A DNA stretch of 38,675 bases from an uncultured Bacilli bacterium (lineage in GTDB: Bacteria; Bacillota_I; Bacilli_A; RF39; UBA660), in contig CANRBV010000009.1 in assembly GCA_947628965.1 (NCBI GenBank), forward strand, positions 1 through 38,675, read 5' to 3'. The notes below the pieces were generated by a model. That model was not told where the DNA came from, made no database searches, and saw only the letters and a program-made list of their open reading frames with translations. The position numbers were made by a program, and so were the translations under genes. This document shows, piece after piece, positions 24,191 to 32,231 of the stretch (within the stretch, counting starts at the first letter, position 1; every line of letters begins with the position of its first letter).

Positions 24191-25042
24191 TTATTGGTTA
24201 TTTGTATTATTATTGTTATCGTTATTGTTGTTATCTGAATTATTGGTTTGTGTATCTATAGTATTTTGTGGAATCGTTGCACTTTTTGATAAAATAAAGG
24301 AACGAATATAATCACTTGATACACGAGTTTCTCCAGGAGCTGCACTATAAGAGGCATTTCTTGGTACTGGAATAATTTCAATAGATGAACCAATATATCC
24401 AGCTTTCATTAATAAGTCATACATATCATTTGGTACAGCAAATAATAATTCAGATGGCGTACGAGATTCAACAGTAGATTCAAACACATGATTTCCTTGG
24501 CTATCTTTAACTGCTAAAACTTCAATACTTTCAATTAATTTACCAAACATTAATAAATTACTATCATCTACCCCTTTAAAGTATAAATCAATATAATTTC
24601 CAGGATAAATGGAATTACCATACGTTGAATGTAAATTTACTCCTAAACTATAAATCGTATAACCATCTGGTATATTTGCAAACGCACTATCTGGTAATTC
24701 TTCAGATGTTAAAATTTGTGATTTATAGAATAAACTATTTGCTGGAATAACAGCACCATAAGAGACATAGTTATTAATTAGATCACTCGCATTCGTAATT
24801 AAATTTGGACTATTTTTAACCATGCTACTAGATACTTCCATATAGCCAATCATTTCACTTGTAATAAGTGTTCTTGAAGATAACTCTTCCTTAGCATAAG
24901 GAACAGTTATTGGAGTCGTTGCTTGTTTTACACGATAATTATAACCTATGTATAATACTAATATCGCTAATAGCACTCCTAGTATTGTTACAGTATTTTT
25001 ATTTCCTAAAAATCTTTTAACTGTTGTCATTATATTTCCCAT
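24191..25042 (-). CDS. CpaB/RcpC-like protein with SAF-type domain
   Basis: This 283-residue protein has one N-terminal membrane helix (about 17-33). An extracytoplasmic SAF-like region follows (about 44-110: VPYAKEELSSRTLITSEMI and YVSYGAVIPANSL), then a beta-rich domain with FAVPNDMYDLL. It ends in an Asn-rich low-complexity tail of about 20 residues. AGGAGG eight bases before the ATG fixes the start. CpaB proteins stabilise Tad pilus assembly and in diderms meet the secretin. With no outer membrane expected here, it probably guides the fibre through the wall. Confidence 0.82.
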   Translation of the reverse strand: MGNIMTTVKRFLGNKNTVTILGVLLAILVLYIGYNYRVKQATTPITVPYAKEELSSRTLITSEMIGYMEVSSSMVKNSPNLITNASDLINNYVSYGAVIPANSLFYKSQILTSEELPDSAFANIPDGYTIYSLGVNLHSTYGNSIYPGNYIDLYFKGVDDSNLLMFGKLIESIEVLAVKDSQGNHVFESTVESRTPSELLFAVPNDMYDLLMKAGYIGSSIEIIPVPRNASYSAAPGETRVSSDYIRSFILSKSATIPQNTIDTQTNNSDNNNNDNNNNTNNQ

Positions 25043-25070
25043 TTTTCATTCCTCCTACATTTTTATTAAC

Positions 25071-25478
25071 CTATTCTTGACCTTGTAATTCAAGAACAGC
25101 GTCAACTCTATTTACAATATCAAATGAAGTTGAATCCCCAGCAATTATAAAGCTTCTTGTTTTACTAGTCACTTTAACACTTACTTTTGGTGGTGCTTCA
25201 TATATATCATAAAAAGATATCTCATAAGTATTAAAACTTACATTTTCAGCAAATCTTCTCAAGAAAGATTCGATGAATTTTTCGCGATCAATTTTTAATT
25301 CACCATGTTCGCGATAATATCCATAGTTTATAGCATCAACCATTGAGGCTTCTGTAACTTCCTTAATCAAGTAGTAATCTTCGGTATTTTGCGTCGTAAC
25401 ATTTGATATTAACATCATAATTACGATTACAAATACACCTAACAATATCAACCAATAGCCCCAGTATGTTTCTTTCAC
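25071..25478 (-). CDS. Minor pilin-like membrane protein
   Basis: This 135-residue protein starts at a GTG (25478) eight bases after AAGGGGTG. It begins MKETYWGYW, then one membrane helix (about 9-26) and an extracellular alpha/beta domain without cysteines. I associate it with a small uncharacterised family (possibly DUF5411), at low certainty. The start resembles the MKE/MRE opening of the pilins and TadE-like proteins in this locus, which argues for a minor-pilin role. It lies directly before cpaB. Confidence 0.6.
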   Translation of the reverse strand: MKETYWGYWLILLGVFVIVIMMLISNVTTQNTEDYYLIKEVTEASMVDAINYGYYREHGELKIDREKFIESFLRRFAENVSFNTYEISFYDIYEAPPKVSVKVTSKTRSFIIAGDSTSFDIVNRVDAVLELQGQE

Positions 25479-25494
25479 TAGCTATTCACCCCTT

Positions 25495-28281
25495 CTATTT
25501 CCAAGCTGAACCGTCTTCATAAGTAGTCCATTTATCATTACGTATTAGTTTTTCTTTTTTAAAGTAGCCTTCTTTAACACCATCATTTAAAAATTTACTT
25601 GTACCATTTTGATTAGAATCAAAATCCAAATCCTCAGAAACATAAGTGCCTGTTTTTTTATTGTAATCTCGAATCTTTTTCATGTTATTTGCATCCAACA
25701 CAAATCTATATTCTTCGGTTTTGTAAATTTCTTCTCCATTTTTTTCAATTTCATCTTGTGTAGCTTGTCCTTTTTCATTTGTCCAGTTTGAACCCAGCTT
25801 ACGATCATTAGGATTAAAGTCATTTAAAGATATTGTTCGATAAATATAAGTACTATCTCCATCAAAGATACAATTTACGCAATATACATCACATTCATCA
25901 CAAACAGGTTCTGGATCTGGAATCTCGCAATATTCTCCAACGCATTCATAATCACAATCATCGCAATCGACTACATATACACAAACATAATCGATATCCG
26001 TTGAAGAAGCATCTATATGATATTTTTCTCTCCACCATTGTACAACATCATCTAATCGGCCAGGTGCACATTCAGCTTTGTCATTATATTGTCCTAAATT
26101 ATGAATTTTAAGTGTCCATGTGTATACCCCTTTTGAAGTATTTAAAGCTACTGGGAATACAGCTCCTAAATAATAATAGTTATGTTGCAAGGCACTTTCA
26201 TCAGATACAGTTTCAATCGTTCCATGTGGATAATTTGTTGCAAAATCTTGTACATTTTTATAGTACGCATCTCCTTGCACTTCTATTTTACGGAAATAAT
26301 ATTTTGTATTTTTAGTAGAAATTTGATGAGCTTCATTAGAATTTTCGCATTCACCATTTACATCACAATTTACATAAAATACATCTTCTAATTGAGCAGA
26401 ATCTTTAGCTGTATATTCTCTGTCAATAGTATTTCCTTTTTTATAAGTTGCAGCACTTTTATCCGTATAAGTAGGCTCTCCATCTATCTTAAAATTAATG
26501 CTTGTATTATATTGTTCATTATAGTTAAATGAAACTTGTTTGTCATCCATACACATATCATTAATCCAACTATAGCAAGCTTCCATATCCTTTATAATTT
26601 CTTCAAGATTTTGTTTTGCTTTATTTAATTCGTTTTCTGCGTCAGCTAGTGCTTTATCTGGATTCCAATTCCTATTCTTTGGAACACAAACTTTATCGTT
26701 ATCTTTAGCAGGTTGTTCTACAACTCGAGTTCCCCATGTTTGACTATCCGTTTGTTTATTTGCAGTTTTAGTTTCACATCTACCAGTAGTATTATCGCAA
26801 GAAATATTATAGCCTTTATAGCTTCCACTAGGAATACTATATTCCGTTTCGGTTATAGTTTCTCCATCAATTCCATTGGTTTTAGGAGTACATGTAGTAG
26901 GATCTTTAGTTGGATTTTTAGCTAACTCTTTTTCTTTTTTAGCTTTTTCATAAGCATTTTTCTTATCAACTAAATTTCTTTGAGCTTCTATTACATCACT
27001 AACATATTTTTCAATATCAATTCCTTTATCTTCATCACCATTAGGATTTGTAGCATAACATGTTCTAACAGCATGAACATGAACTGGTTCTAATTCAAAA
27101 TATCTACCACTGGTTGTATATTTTGCTCCAGGCATTGAAATTTGATAATCTTCTTTACAATAAACAGCACAATAGGGATTATCGTCTAATTGGCCATCCT
27201 CCATTTTATATGTATTGCCTGCTTCATCTTCATTATTTAAAATACAATATTTAACATCTGTTGGAGCTGTAATCGTTATATGTTTATCTTGAGCATCATC
27301 GCAAAAAGTATCAACAGATATTTGTGTTTCTTGATTACATTTATCTTCTTCCTTTTCAGGCTCTTCAGGTACATCTTCACAAGTTACATCGCCAAACTTT
27401 TTACTTACTGTGATTTCGTTATCATCAAGAGGAATATTTGTAAAGATAAACATATTTTGATTGCCTAATCCTTGAGTTGTACATAAAACAGGTCGATTTT
27501 GCAAAGTTGTAGAGCCTGTTCCATCATTTCCATAGCTAGCCTTTAATGTAAAATTACATTTTCCCTCTTTTAAAGTTACACTTACTGTTTTATCACTTGT
27601 ATTCGGTGTAGCACTACAACCGCCACCACAAGTAAATTTTATATCCTCAAATTTTAAATTTGTTGTTACTTGAATAACGTAATTTTGGCCATCATGTGAC
27701 TTTTCACTCATGCTTATAGCAGGATTTGAAGATAAACTACCACTAGCTTTACCTAAAAAACTATAATCTCTTGGGTTATTTATCGCAATTGCATGTGCTT
27801 CTTCTGCCCAGCTTTGAGCTTCTTTTATATCTGGCGTCGTATCAGGCATAAGATTTGAGTCTACTCCAGCACTATAAAAATTCATTCCACTTAATCTTGC
27901 CAATCTTCTGATTGCTTCTTGTAGTTTCCAATGGGATCCTGAATGTCGTTCAAAAAGTATAGACAAAGCGGTTCTTTGTATATCATTAAGATTATTATCG
28001 GAACAAGTTGCTTGCGTTGGTTTATAGCCACCATGCATTGTAAGACCTGGATCTGGGCAATATGCAGATATATTTTGACCATTACCAATATTTAAATAAA
28101 AATAATTATCCCATGCATCAAGAGGTTTTCCTGTTCCGTACTCTAAACGATAATATCCTTTAATAGGTGAACTACTACTCCATCTTACAGTTGCATTGTA
28201 CGCATAAATATTAGTTGGTAATAGTATTAAAGTACCTATTAATATTGTTACTATTAATTTAAATTTATTTTCTTTTTTCAT
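25495..28281 (-). CDS. Large exported cysteine-rich surface protein, possible thioester adhesin
   Basis: This 928-residue protein has a signal peptide (about 1-27). The N-terminal domain has C75 in ISAYCPDPG and Q121 in WKLQEAIRRLA. Their spacing and context resemble the Cys-Gln pair of thioester domains in Gram-positive adhesins. A middle region with many CxxxC-like pairs and a charged helical segment (about 425-460 and 545-570) follows. Near residues 765-803 nine cysteines lie within about 38 residues. No LPxTG motif or C-terminal membrane anchor is visible. It starts at a TAATG overlap with the membrane-anchored protein before it, so the two probably act together. Adhesin is inference. Confidence 0.65.
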   Translation of the reverse strand: MKKENKFKLIVTILIGTLILLPTNIYAYNATVRWSSSSPIKGYYRLEYGTGKPLDAWDNYFYLNIGNGQNISAYCPDPGLTMHGGYKPTQATCSDNNLNDIQRTALSILFERHSGSHWKLQEAIRRLARLSGMNFYSAGVDSNLMPDTTPDIKEAQSWAEEAHAIAINNPRDYSFLGKASGSLSSNPAISMSEKSHDGQNYVIQVTTNLKFEDIKFTCGGGCSATPNTSDKTVSVTLKEGKCNFTLKASYGNDGTGSTTLQNRPVLCTTQGLGNQNMFIFTNIPLDDNEITVSKKFGDVTCEDVPEEPEKEEDKCNQETQISVDTFCDDAQDKHITITAPTDVKYCILNNEDEAGNTYKMEDGQLDDNPYCAVYCKEDYQISMPGAKYTTSGRYFELEPVHVHAVRTCYATNPNGDEDKGIDIEKYVSDVIEAQRNLVDKKNAYEKAKKEKELAKNPTKDPTTCTPKTNGIDGETITETEYSIPSGSYKGYNISCDNTTGRCETKTANKQTDSQTWGTRVVEQPAKDNDKVCVPKNRNWNPDKALADAENELNKAKQNLEEIIKDMEACYSWINDMCMDDKQVSFNYNEQYNTSINFKIDGEPTYTDKSAATYKKGNTIDREYTAKDSAQLEDVFYVNCDVNGECENSNEAHQISTKNTKYYFRKIEVQGDAYYKNVQDFATNYPHGTIETVSDESALQHNYYYLGAVFPVALNTSKGVYTWTLKIHNLGQYNDKAECAPGRLDDVVQWWREKYHIDASSTDIDYVCVYVVDCDDCDYECVGEYCEIPDPEPVCDECDVYCVNCIFDGDSTYIYRTISLNDFNPNDRKLGSNWTNEKGQATQDEIEKNGEEIYKTEEYRFVLDANNMKKIRDYNKKTGTYVSEDLDFDSNQNGTSKFLNDGVKEGYFKKEKLIRNDKWTTYEDGSAWK

Positions 28282-29030
28282 TATAATACTCTACTCCTTT
28301 TCTTTTTAATAAGAATCACAGTAGTAGCAACCCCCGCTACAACAATAACTATTCCCACTGAATAAATTATCAGTTTATTATTTTCGTAAAATTCTTTTAA
28401 TTTGTCAAGAAAATTTTTAGGTTTTTCCACTTCAGGAGTAACTACATCTTCTTTCTGAGCATATTTTTCTATATTCTCATAAAAATAGGTAGCATTAACA
28501 TTTTCGGTTGGTATAAATTCTTGACAGTAATAATAATTGGGATTATCAGCACATATTTGTAATTTTGAATAAAAGTTATACATCGGTGTTTGTAATTCAA
28601 AAATTCGATATCTTTCTCCCACACAGGCATATTTATTAGAAAATACTTCAATGGTATAAGTATTTAATTCTTCGACATCCGTTGTAGTTATTTCAGCTAC
28701 ACCATTATCTGTATCACTATATTTAAATGTGTATTCTTTATTATCATTTTTTGAAGTGACTTTAACATATATATCATCTGTAATATTCAAAATGTTTATT
28801 TTTAATCCTCTAGTATAATCATCAATTTCATCTGGTACATCTTTACCATTATCAATATCTAATGTTTTTCCTAGATATACATCCACTGCTTCATATGTTG
28901 CTTTTACATTACCAACTATATTGTTTAATTCAGCTTGTTCACTATAGCTACATAAACTTGCGGCACTTACAACATGAGGAATAAATAATACAATTGCCAG
29001 TAAAAACAATTTTTTCAAATTTGTTTTCAT
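28281..29030 (-). CDS. Exported protein with C-terminal membrane anchor, first gene of the Tad/T4SS locus
   Basis: This 249-residue protein has a signal peptide (about 1-23, VSA-A) and an extracellular beta-rich domain with cysteines (LCSYSEQ, YACVGERY, QICADN, YYYCQEF). A helical stalk (LDKLKEFYENNK) leads to one C-terminal membrane helix (about 217-240) and a positive tail (KKKRSRVL). I do not recognise the family. The 3' end overlaps the start of the 928-residue protein. It might anchor that partner, which lacks a membrane segment of its own. The promoter at 29063-29091 starts the transcript here. Confidence 0.7.
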   Translation of the reverse strand: MKTNLKKLFLLAIVLFIPHVVSAASLCSYSEQAELNNIVGNVKATYEAVDVYLGKTLDIDNGKDVPDEIDDYTRGLKINILNITDDIYVKVTSKNDNKEYTFKYSDTDNGVAEITTTDVEELNTYTIEVFSNKYACVGERYRIFELQTPMYNFYSKLQICADNPNYYYCQEFIPTENVNATYFYENIEKYAQKEDVVTPEVEKPKNFLDKLKEFYENNKLIIYSVGIVIVVAGVATTVILIKKKRSRVL

Positions 29031-29062
29031 CTAATCCACCCAATCTCAATAAACCTGCATTG

Positions 29063-29091
29063 ATTATATCATAGAGTATAAGGAAATACAA
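29063..29091 (-). promoter_or_regulatory. Main promoter of the Tad part of the locus
   Basis: TTGTAT (29086-29091), a 17-bp spacer and a perfect TATAAT (29063-29068) lie on the minus strand. The start codon is 33 bp downstream, after GGGTGG. Confidence 0.85.
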
Positions 29092-29185
29092 GCAGAAAGT
29101 TTATCAAATCTCAATTCTTCTTTTGTAGAAATTTCTTATAGCAAAGAGTAAGATTTTATGATATATTTTAATTGGTGATTTAAGA

Positions 29186-29626
29186 ATGAAAAATAAAAAA
29201 AAGATTTTTTTAATTATATTAATTGCATTATTATTGATAGGAGGATGTTTGTTAGTTTATAAACTAACAAATAAAAAATACAGTAATATTGTTTCTATTA
29301 CAGTTTCAGAATTAGAAGCAAAGATTCAAAATAAAGAAACTTTTATACTCGTAGTAAGTCAAACGGGTTGCAGTCATTGTAAACAATATTTACCAGAATT
29401 AAATCGAACTTTAAAAAAAATTAATTTAACAGCTTATGACTTAAATGTTACAGGCCTAAAAAGCGAAGAAGCTACTACTTTAAATAAATATATTAATTTT
29501 TCTGGTACTCCAACTACTTTCTTTTACCGAGATGGAGAAGAAAAAACAACCCTTAATCGTATTACGGGATATGCAGATGAAATTAAAATTTTAGAAAGAT
29601 TAAAATCTTTGGGGTATACGGAATAA
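29186..29626 (+). CDS. Membrane-anchored thioredoxin-like protein
   Basis: This 146-residue protein has a Lys-rich start, a membrane helix (about 7-25) and an extracytoplasmic thioredoxin fold. The active site is C62-S-H-C65 (TGCSHCKQYLP) and the cis-proline loop SGTPT is at 106-110. Such proteins oxidise, reduce or isomerise disulfides outside the membrane. It is divergent from the Tad/T4SS locus, whose exported proteins are rich in cysteine, so it may serve them. It overlaps the next gene by one base (TAATG). A possible -10 (TATGAT, 29157-29162) lies upstream but no clear -35. Confidence 0.82.
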   Translation: MKNKKKIFLIILIALLLIGGCLLVYKLTNKKYSNIVSITVSELEAKIQNKETFILVVSQTGCSHCKQYLPELNRTLKKINLTAYDLNVTGLKSEEATTLNKYINFSGTPTTFFYRDGEEKTTLNRITGYADEIKILERLKSLGYTE

Positions 29627-30348
29627 TGAAAAAATATCTTTATTTTATTAAAGGAATGCTTTATGCTTTTCTTTTATTTATATTATATTTTTTTATCTTA
29701 CCTTCTATATGTGCAACTATTTTAGATAAACCTTTACATAGTTCTAATTTTTGGATTAACAACCTTGCATATTTATGTGTTTATCTTCTTATTTTCTTAG
29801 TTTTACTTTTCATTGTCCATAAAGATATTTTTAAACAATTTAAAGATTTTATTCATGATCCTAAAAAATATTTAAATAAAGGATTCTCTTACTGGGTTTA
29901 TGGTATAATTGTCATGTTAATTTCTAATTTAATTATCACTTCTTTAGTTGGAAGTATTTCGGTTAATGAACAAACCACCAGAGAAACTTTACTTCAATCT
30001 CCTTTATATGCTATTCCAACCATTGTTTTCTTTGGTCCTTTTTTAGAAGAAATTGTTTTTCGTTATGGTCTTCGTAAAGCTTTTAAAAAAGAAATTTTTT
30101 ATGCCCTTACTTCTGCAATTATTTTTGGGGGATTACATATTCTAACTGCTATAGATACGTTTACCCTTACAAATATTTTTGCGCATATAAAAGAATTTCT
30201 ATTTATAATTCCGTATGGTTCTCTAGGCTATTATTTTGCTAAAGCTTATTATGAAACAGAAAACATTTTTTCATCCGTTATTCCTCATATGTTACACAAT
30301 ACTTTAAGTGTTATTTTAATTTTAATTACGAGCTTTTTAGGTTTTTAG
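29626..30348 (+). CDS. CPBP-family intramembrane metalloprotease
   Basis: This 240-residue polytopic membrane protein has the CPBP (Abi/CAAX protease) motifs: E141-E142 with R146 (FLEEIVFRYGLR), an H171 in FGGLHI, and a later HMLHN with further histidines, all placed in membrane helices. About seven helices are visible. Members cleave membrane peptides or act in bacteriocin immunity; the substrate is not indicated. It is coupled to the thioredoxin-like gene by a TAATG overlap, with the metallophosphoesterase-like gene 10 bp downstream. Confidence 0.88.
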   Translation: MKKYLYFIKGMLYAFLLFILYFFILPSICATILDKPLHSSNFWINNLAYLCVYLLIFLVLLFIVHKDIFKQFKDFIHDPKKYLNKGFSYWVYGIIVMLISNLIITSLVGSISVNEQTTRETLLQSPLYAIPTIVFFGPFLEEIVFRYGLRKAFKKEIFYALTSAIIFGGLHILTAIDTFTLTNIFAHIKEFLFIIPYGSLGYYFAKAYYETENIFSSVIPHMLHNTLSVILILITSFLGF

Positions 30349-30358
30349 GAGATAAATT

Positions 30359-31234
30359 ATGGAAGAAAAAAAACAAACAGAAAAAAGAAAGCATTCTTTT
30401 GTTAAAAAAACAATTCTTTTTCTTATTTTATTTTTAGGTTGTTTTTTTAGTTATATTCATTTTGTAGAACCCAATATAATTACAGTAAAAGAATATGCTA
30501 TTGTAGACAATAAACTACCTTATTCTTTTCATGGTTTAAAAATTGTAGAATTTTCAGATGTTTACTATGGATGTAATATGGATGAAAAAAAATTAGAAAA
30601 AATAATAACGAAAATAAATGAGTTAAAACCAGACGTAGTTTTTTATGCAGGAGATTTAATTTGTAATAGTGTTGTTATAAATGAAGAATCTGAAAATAAA
30701 GTAAAGGAACTTTTAGGAACCATACAAGCCAAATTAAAAAAATATGCAGTTTTAGGAGATCAAGATTACACAGATAAAATACGTTATATGGAACTATTAG
30801 AAAGTGCTGAATTTACTATTTTAAATAATAAGAGCGATCTTTTATATTATGGTAGTGCTGAACCAATTTTATTTATTGGAACTACTTCTCTTTTAGAAAA
30901 AGAAGTAAATTTAGAAGAAGCCATAACCAATACAGAAGATATTTCTTCTTATTATAAAATCTGGTTAAGTCATGAACCCCTTATTATGGATAGATTAGAA
31001 AATTTTAGTGTGAAACCCAATTTAATTTTTTCTGGCCATACTTTAGGTGGACTCTTCCGTTTACCATTTTTCTCTACAATGTTTCAAGAAGAAGGTACAG
31101 GAAATTATACTAAAGATTTCTATCAAAAAGGCATTATGAAAATGTATATTTCAAATGGTGTTGGTACTTCGAAATACCCTGTAAGATTTTTAAATCCTCC
31201 TTCTATTTCTTTATATCGTTTTTATCAATATTAA
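30359..31234 (+). CDS. Metallophosphoesterase-like membrane protein with lost metal ligands
   Basis: This 291-residue protein has an N-terminal membrane helix (about 18-34) and a calcineurin-like domain of the YkuE/YaeI type. Several metal-binding motifs are altered. The usual D-x-H is FSDVYYG (65-71), GNHD is GDQD (133-136), and GHTHGG is GHTLGG (226-231). GD at 98-99 and SHEP at 204-207 remain. The C-terminus (GVGTSKYPVRFLNPPSISLYRF) is a good family match. Loss of at least three ligands suggests a pseudoenzyme or altered metal use. The gene end overlaps trmB, on the opposite strand, by 32 bp. It starts after TAGGAGA, in one operon with the two genes before it. Confidence 0.82.
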   Translation: MEEKKQTEKRKHSFVKKTILFLILFLGCFFSYIHFVEPNIITVKEYAIVDNKLPYSFHGLKIVEFSDVYYGCNMDEKKLEKIITKINELKPDVVFYAGDLICNSVVINEESENKVKELLGTIQAKLKKYAVLGDQDYTDKIRYMELLESAEFTILNNKSDLLYYGSAEPILFIGTTSLLEKEVNLEEAITNTEDISSYYKIWLSHEPLIMDRLENFSVKPNLIFSGHTLGGLFRLPFFSTMFQEEGTGNYTKDFYQKGIMKMYISNGVGTSKYPVRFLNPPSISLYRFYQY

Positions 31235-31853
31235 ATTTTGTGGCATTTAAATAATTAATTTTTATTCCTTGTTTTTTAAATTTTTGTTCATATTCCGTTT
31301 CAATGTTTTCTATATCTGTATTTGCTAAGTCTAATGATACTTCATTAAAATGATATCCTGCATTGTTGATATTTAAAAGACTACTAGCAAATAGTATTAA
31401 ATTATCCGTCTTTTGAATAATATGTTTTGCATCCACAAATAAATCTTCATAAATATCTAAAAATTCAGGACTTGTTAATCGTCTTTTGGCATGACGTTTT
31501 TTAGGCCAAGGATCAGAAAAATTTAGATAGATACAAGAAATTTCATGATCAAAAATATCTTTTAATAGTTTTGCATCGAGACATAAAAAACGTAAATTAG
31601 GTAAAGGACTACTCTTTTCTATAGCGCGAACTAAAATACTTGCATATTTTTCAATTCCAATAAAATTAATATTTGGGTATTTTAGGGCCATTTCATAAAT
31701 GAATTTCCCTTTACCCATACCTATTTCAATATGAATTTCATGATCATTAGAAAAAAGACTTTTAAAATTTCCTTTTAATTCTTGAGGTTTTTTTATCACC
31801 ATACTTGAATTTTCTATTATTTCTTTTGCATTTTTTATATTTCTTAATCTCAA
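31203..31853 (-). CDS. trmB: tRNA (guanine-N7)-methyltransferase
   Basis: TrmB methylates G46 of tRNA using S-adenosylmethionine. The 216-residue protein has the family start (MRLRNIKNAKEII), the SAM-binding loop IEIGMGKGKF, the FSDPWPKKRH signature, and RRLTSPEFL. The start codon is TTG at 31853; no ATG fits, and the N-terminus aligns with the family from this point. The ribosome site is weak. It is convergent with the metallophosphoesterase-like gene and overlaps it by 32 bp. Confidence 0.95.
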   Translation of the reverse strand: MRLRNIKNAKEIIENSSMVIKKPQELKGNFKSLFSNDHEIHIEIGMGKGKFIYEMALKYPNINFIGIEKYASILVRAIEKSSPLPNLRFLCLDAKLLKDIFDHEISCIYLNFSDPWPKKRHAKRRLTSPEFLDIYEDLFVDAKHIIQKTDNLILFASSLLNINNAGYHFNEVSLDLANTDIENIETEYEQKFKKQGIKINYLNATKFNIDKNDIKK

Positions 31854-31882
31854 CTTTTATCACTACTTTCTATACCTTTACA

Positions 31883-31888
31883 TATAAT
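31883..31888 (+). promoter_or_regulatory. -10 element of the small coiled-coil gene
   Basis: TATAAT lies 20 bp before the ATG at 31908, with AAAGGAAG as ribosome site between. No convincing -35 is seen. Confidence 0.45.
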
Positions 31889-31907
31889 AAATCAAAGGAA
31901 GTGTTTT

Positions 31908-32231
31908 ATGAAAAAAGACCGTAACGCCTTTTTTAATGAGGCAAATTTTCAATCATCAAGCTTTATGGGAAATCCCAATATGCCAAATATGAATTATCCA
32001 AATTATAGTGGAGCTCAAGCGAGCCAAAGTTTCTACTCTGGTCCTGTACCTATGAATTATCCAAATATGAATCAAAATATGAACAACGACTATTTAAGCG
32101 ATTTTGAATCTCGTATGGCAAAAATTGAACGTCAAATTAATCGCTTAGATGCACGCGTAAGTAAACTAGAATCCAAAGGTCTTATGACCACCGAAAACTT
32201 TGATAATACCACAAATATGTATATGCTTTAA
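31908..32231 (+). CDS. Small Asn/Met/Pro-rich protein with C-terminal coiled coil
   Basis: I do not recognise this 107-residue protein. The N-terminal 60 residues are low complexity, rich in Asn, Met, Pro, Ser and Tyr (repeats of the type NPNMPNMNYPN). Residues about 66-92 form a clear coiled coil (FESRMAKIERQINRLDARV). There is no signal peptide or membrane helix. The pattern resembles small spore-coat-like or scaffold proteins of Bacillota, but this is only a resemblance. It is transcribed alone and ends at its own terminator inside the neighbouring convergent gene. Confidence 0.7.
   Translation: MKKDRNAFFNEANFQSSSFMGNPNMPNMNYPNYSGAQASQSFYSGPVPMNYPNMNQNMNNDYLSDFESRMAKIERQINRLDARVSKLESKGLMTTENFDNTTNMYML

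Noticed and set aside
28469-28651. Short minus-strand frame inside the first gene of the locus
   Set aside because: It overlaps, in another frame, the well-supported exported protein at 28281-29030 and has no ribosome site.
5163-29030. Integrated conjugative element
   Set aside because: VirB4 and VirD4 suggest conjugation, but I found no relaxase, integrase, excisionase, single-strand binding protein, replication gene or flanking direct repeats, and housekeeping genes lie on both sides.
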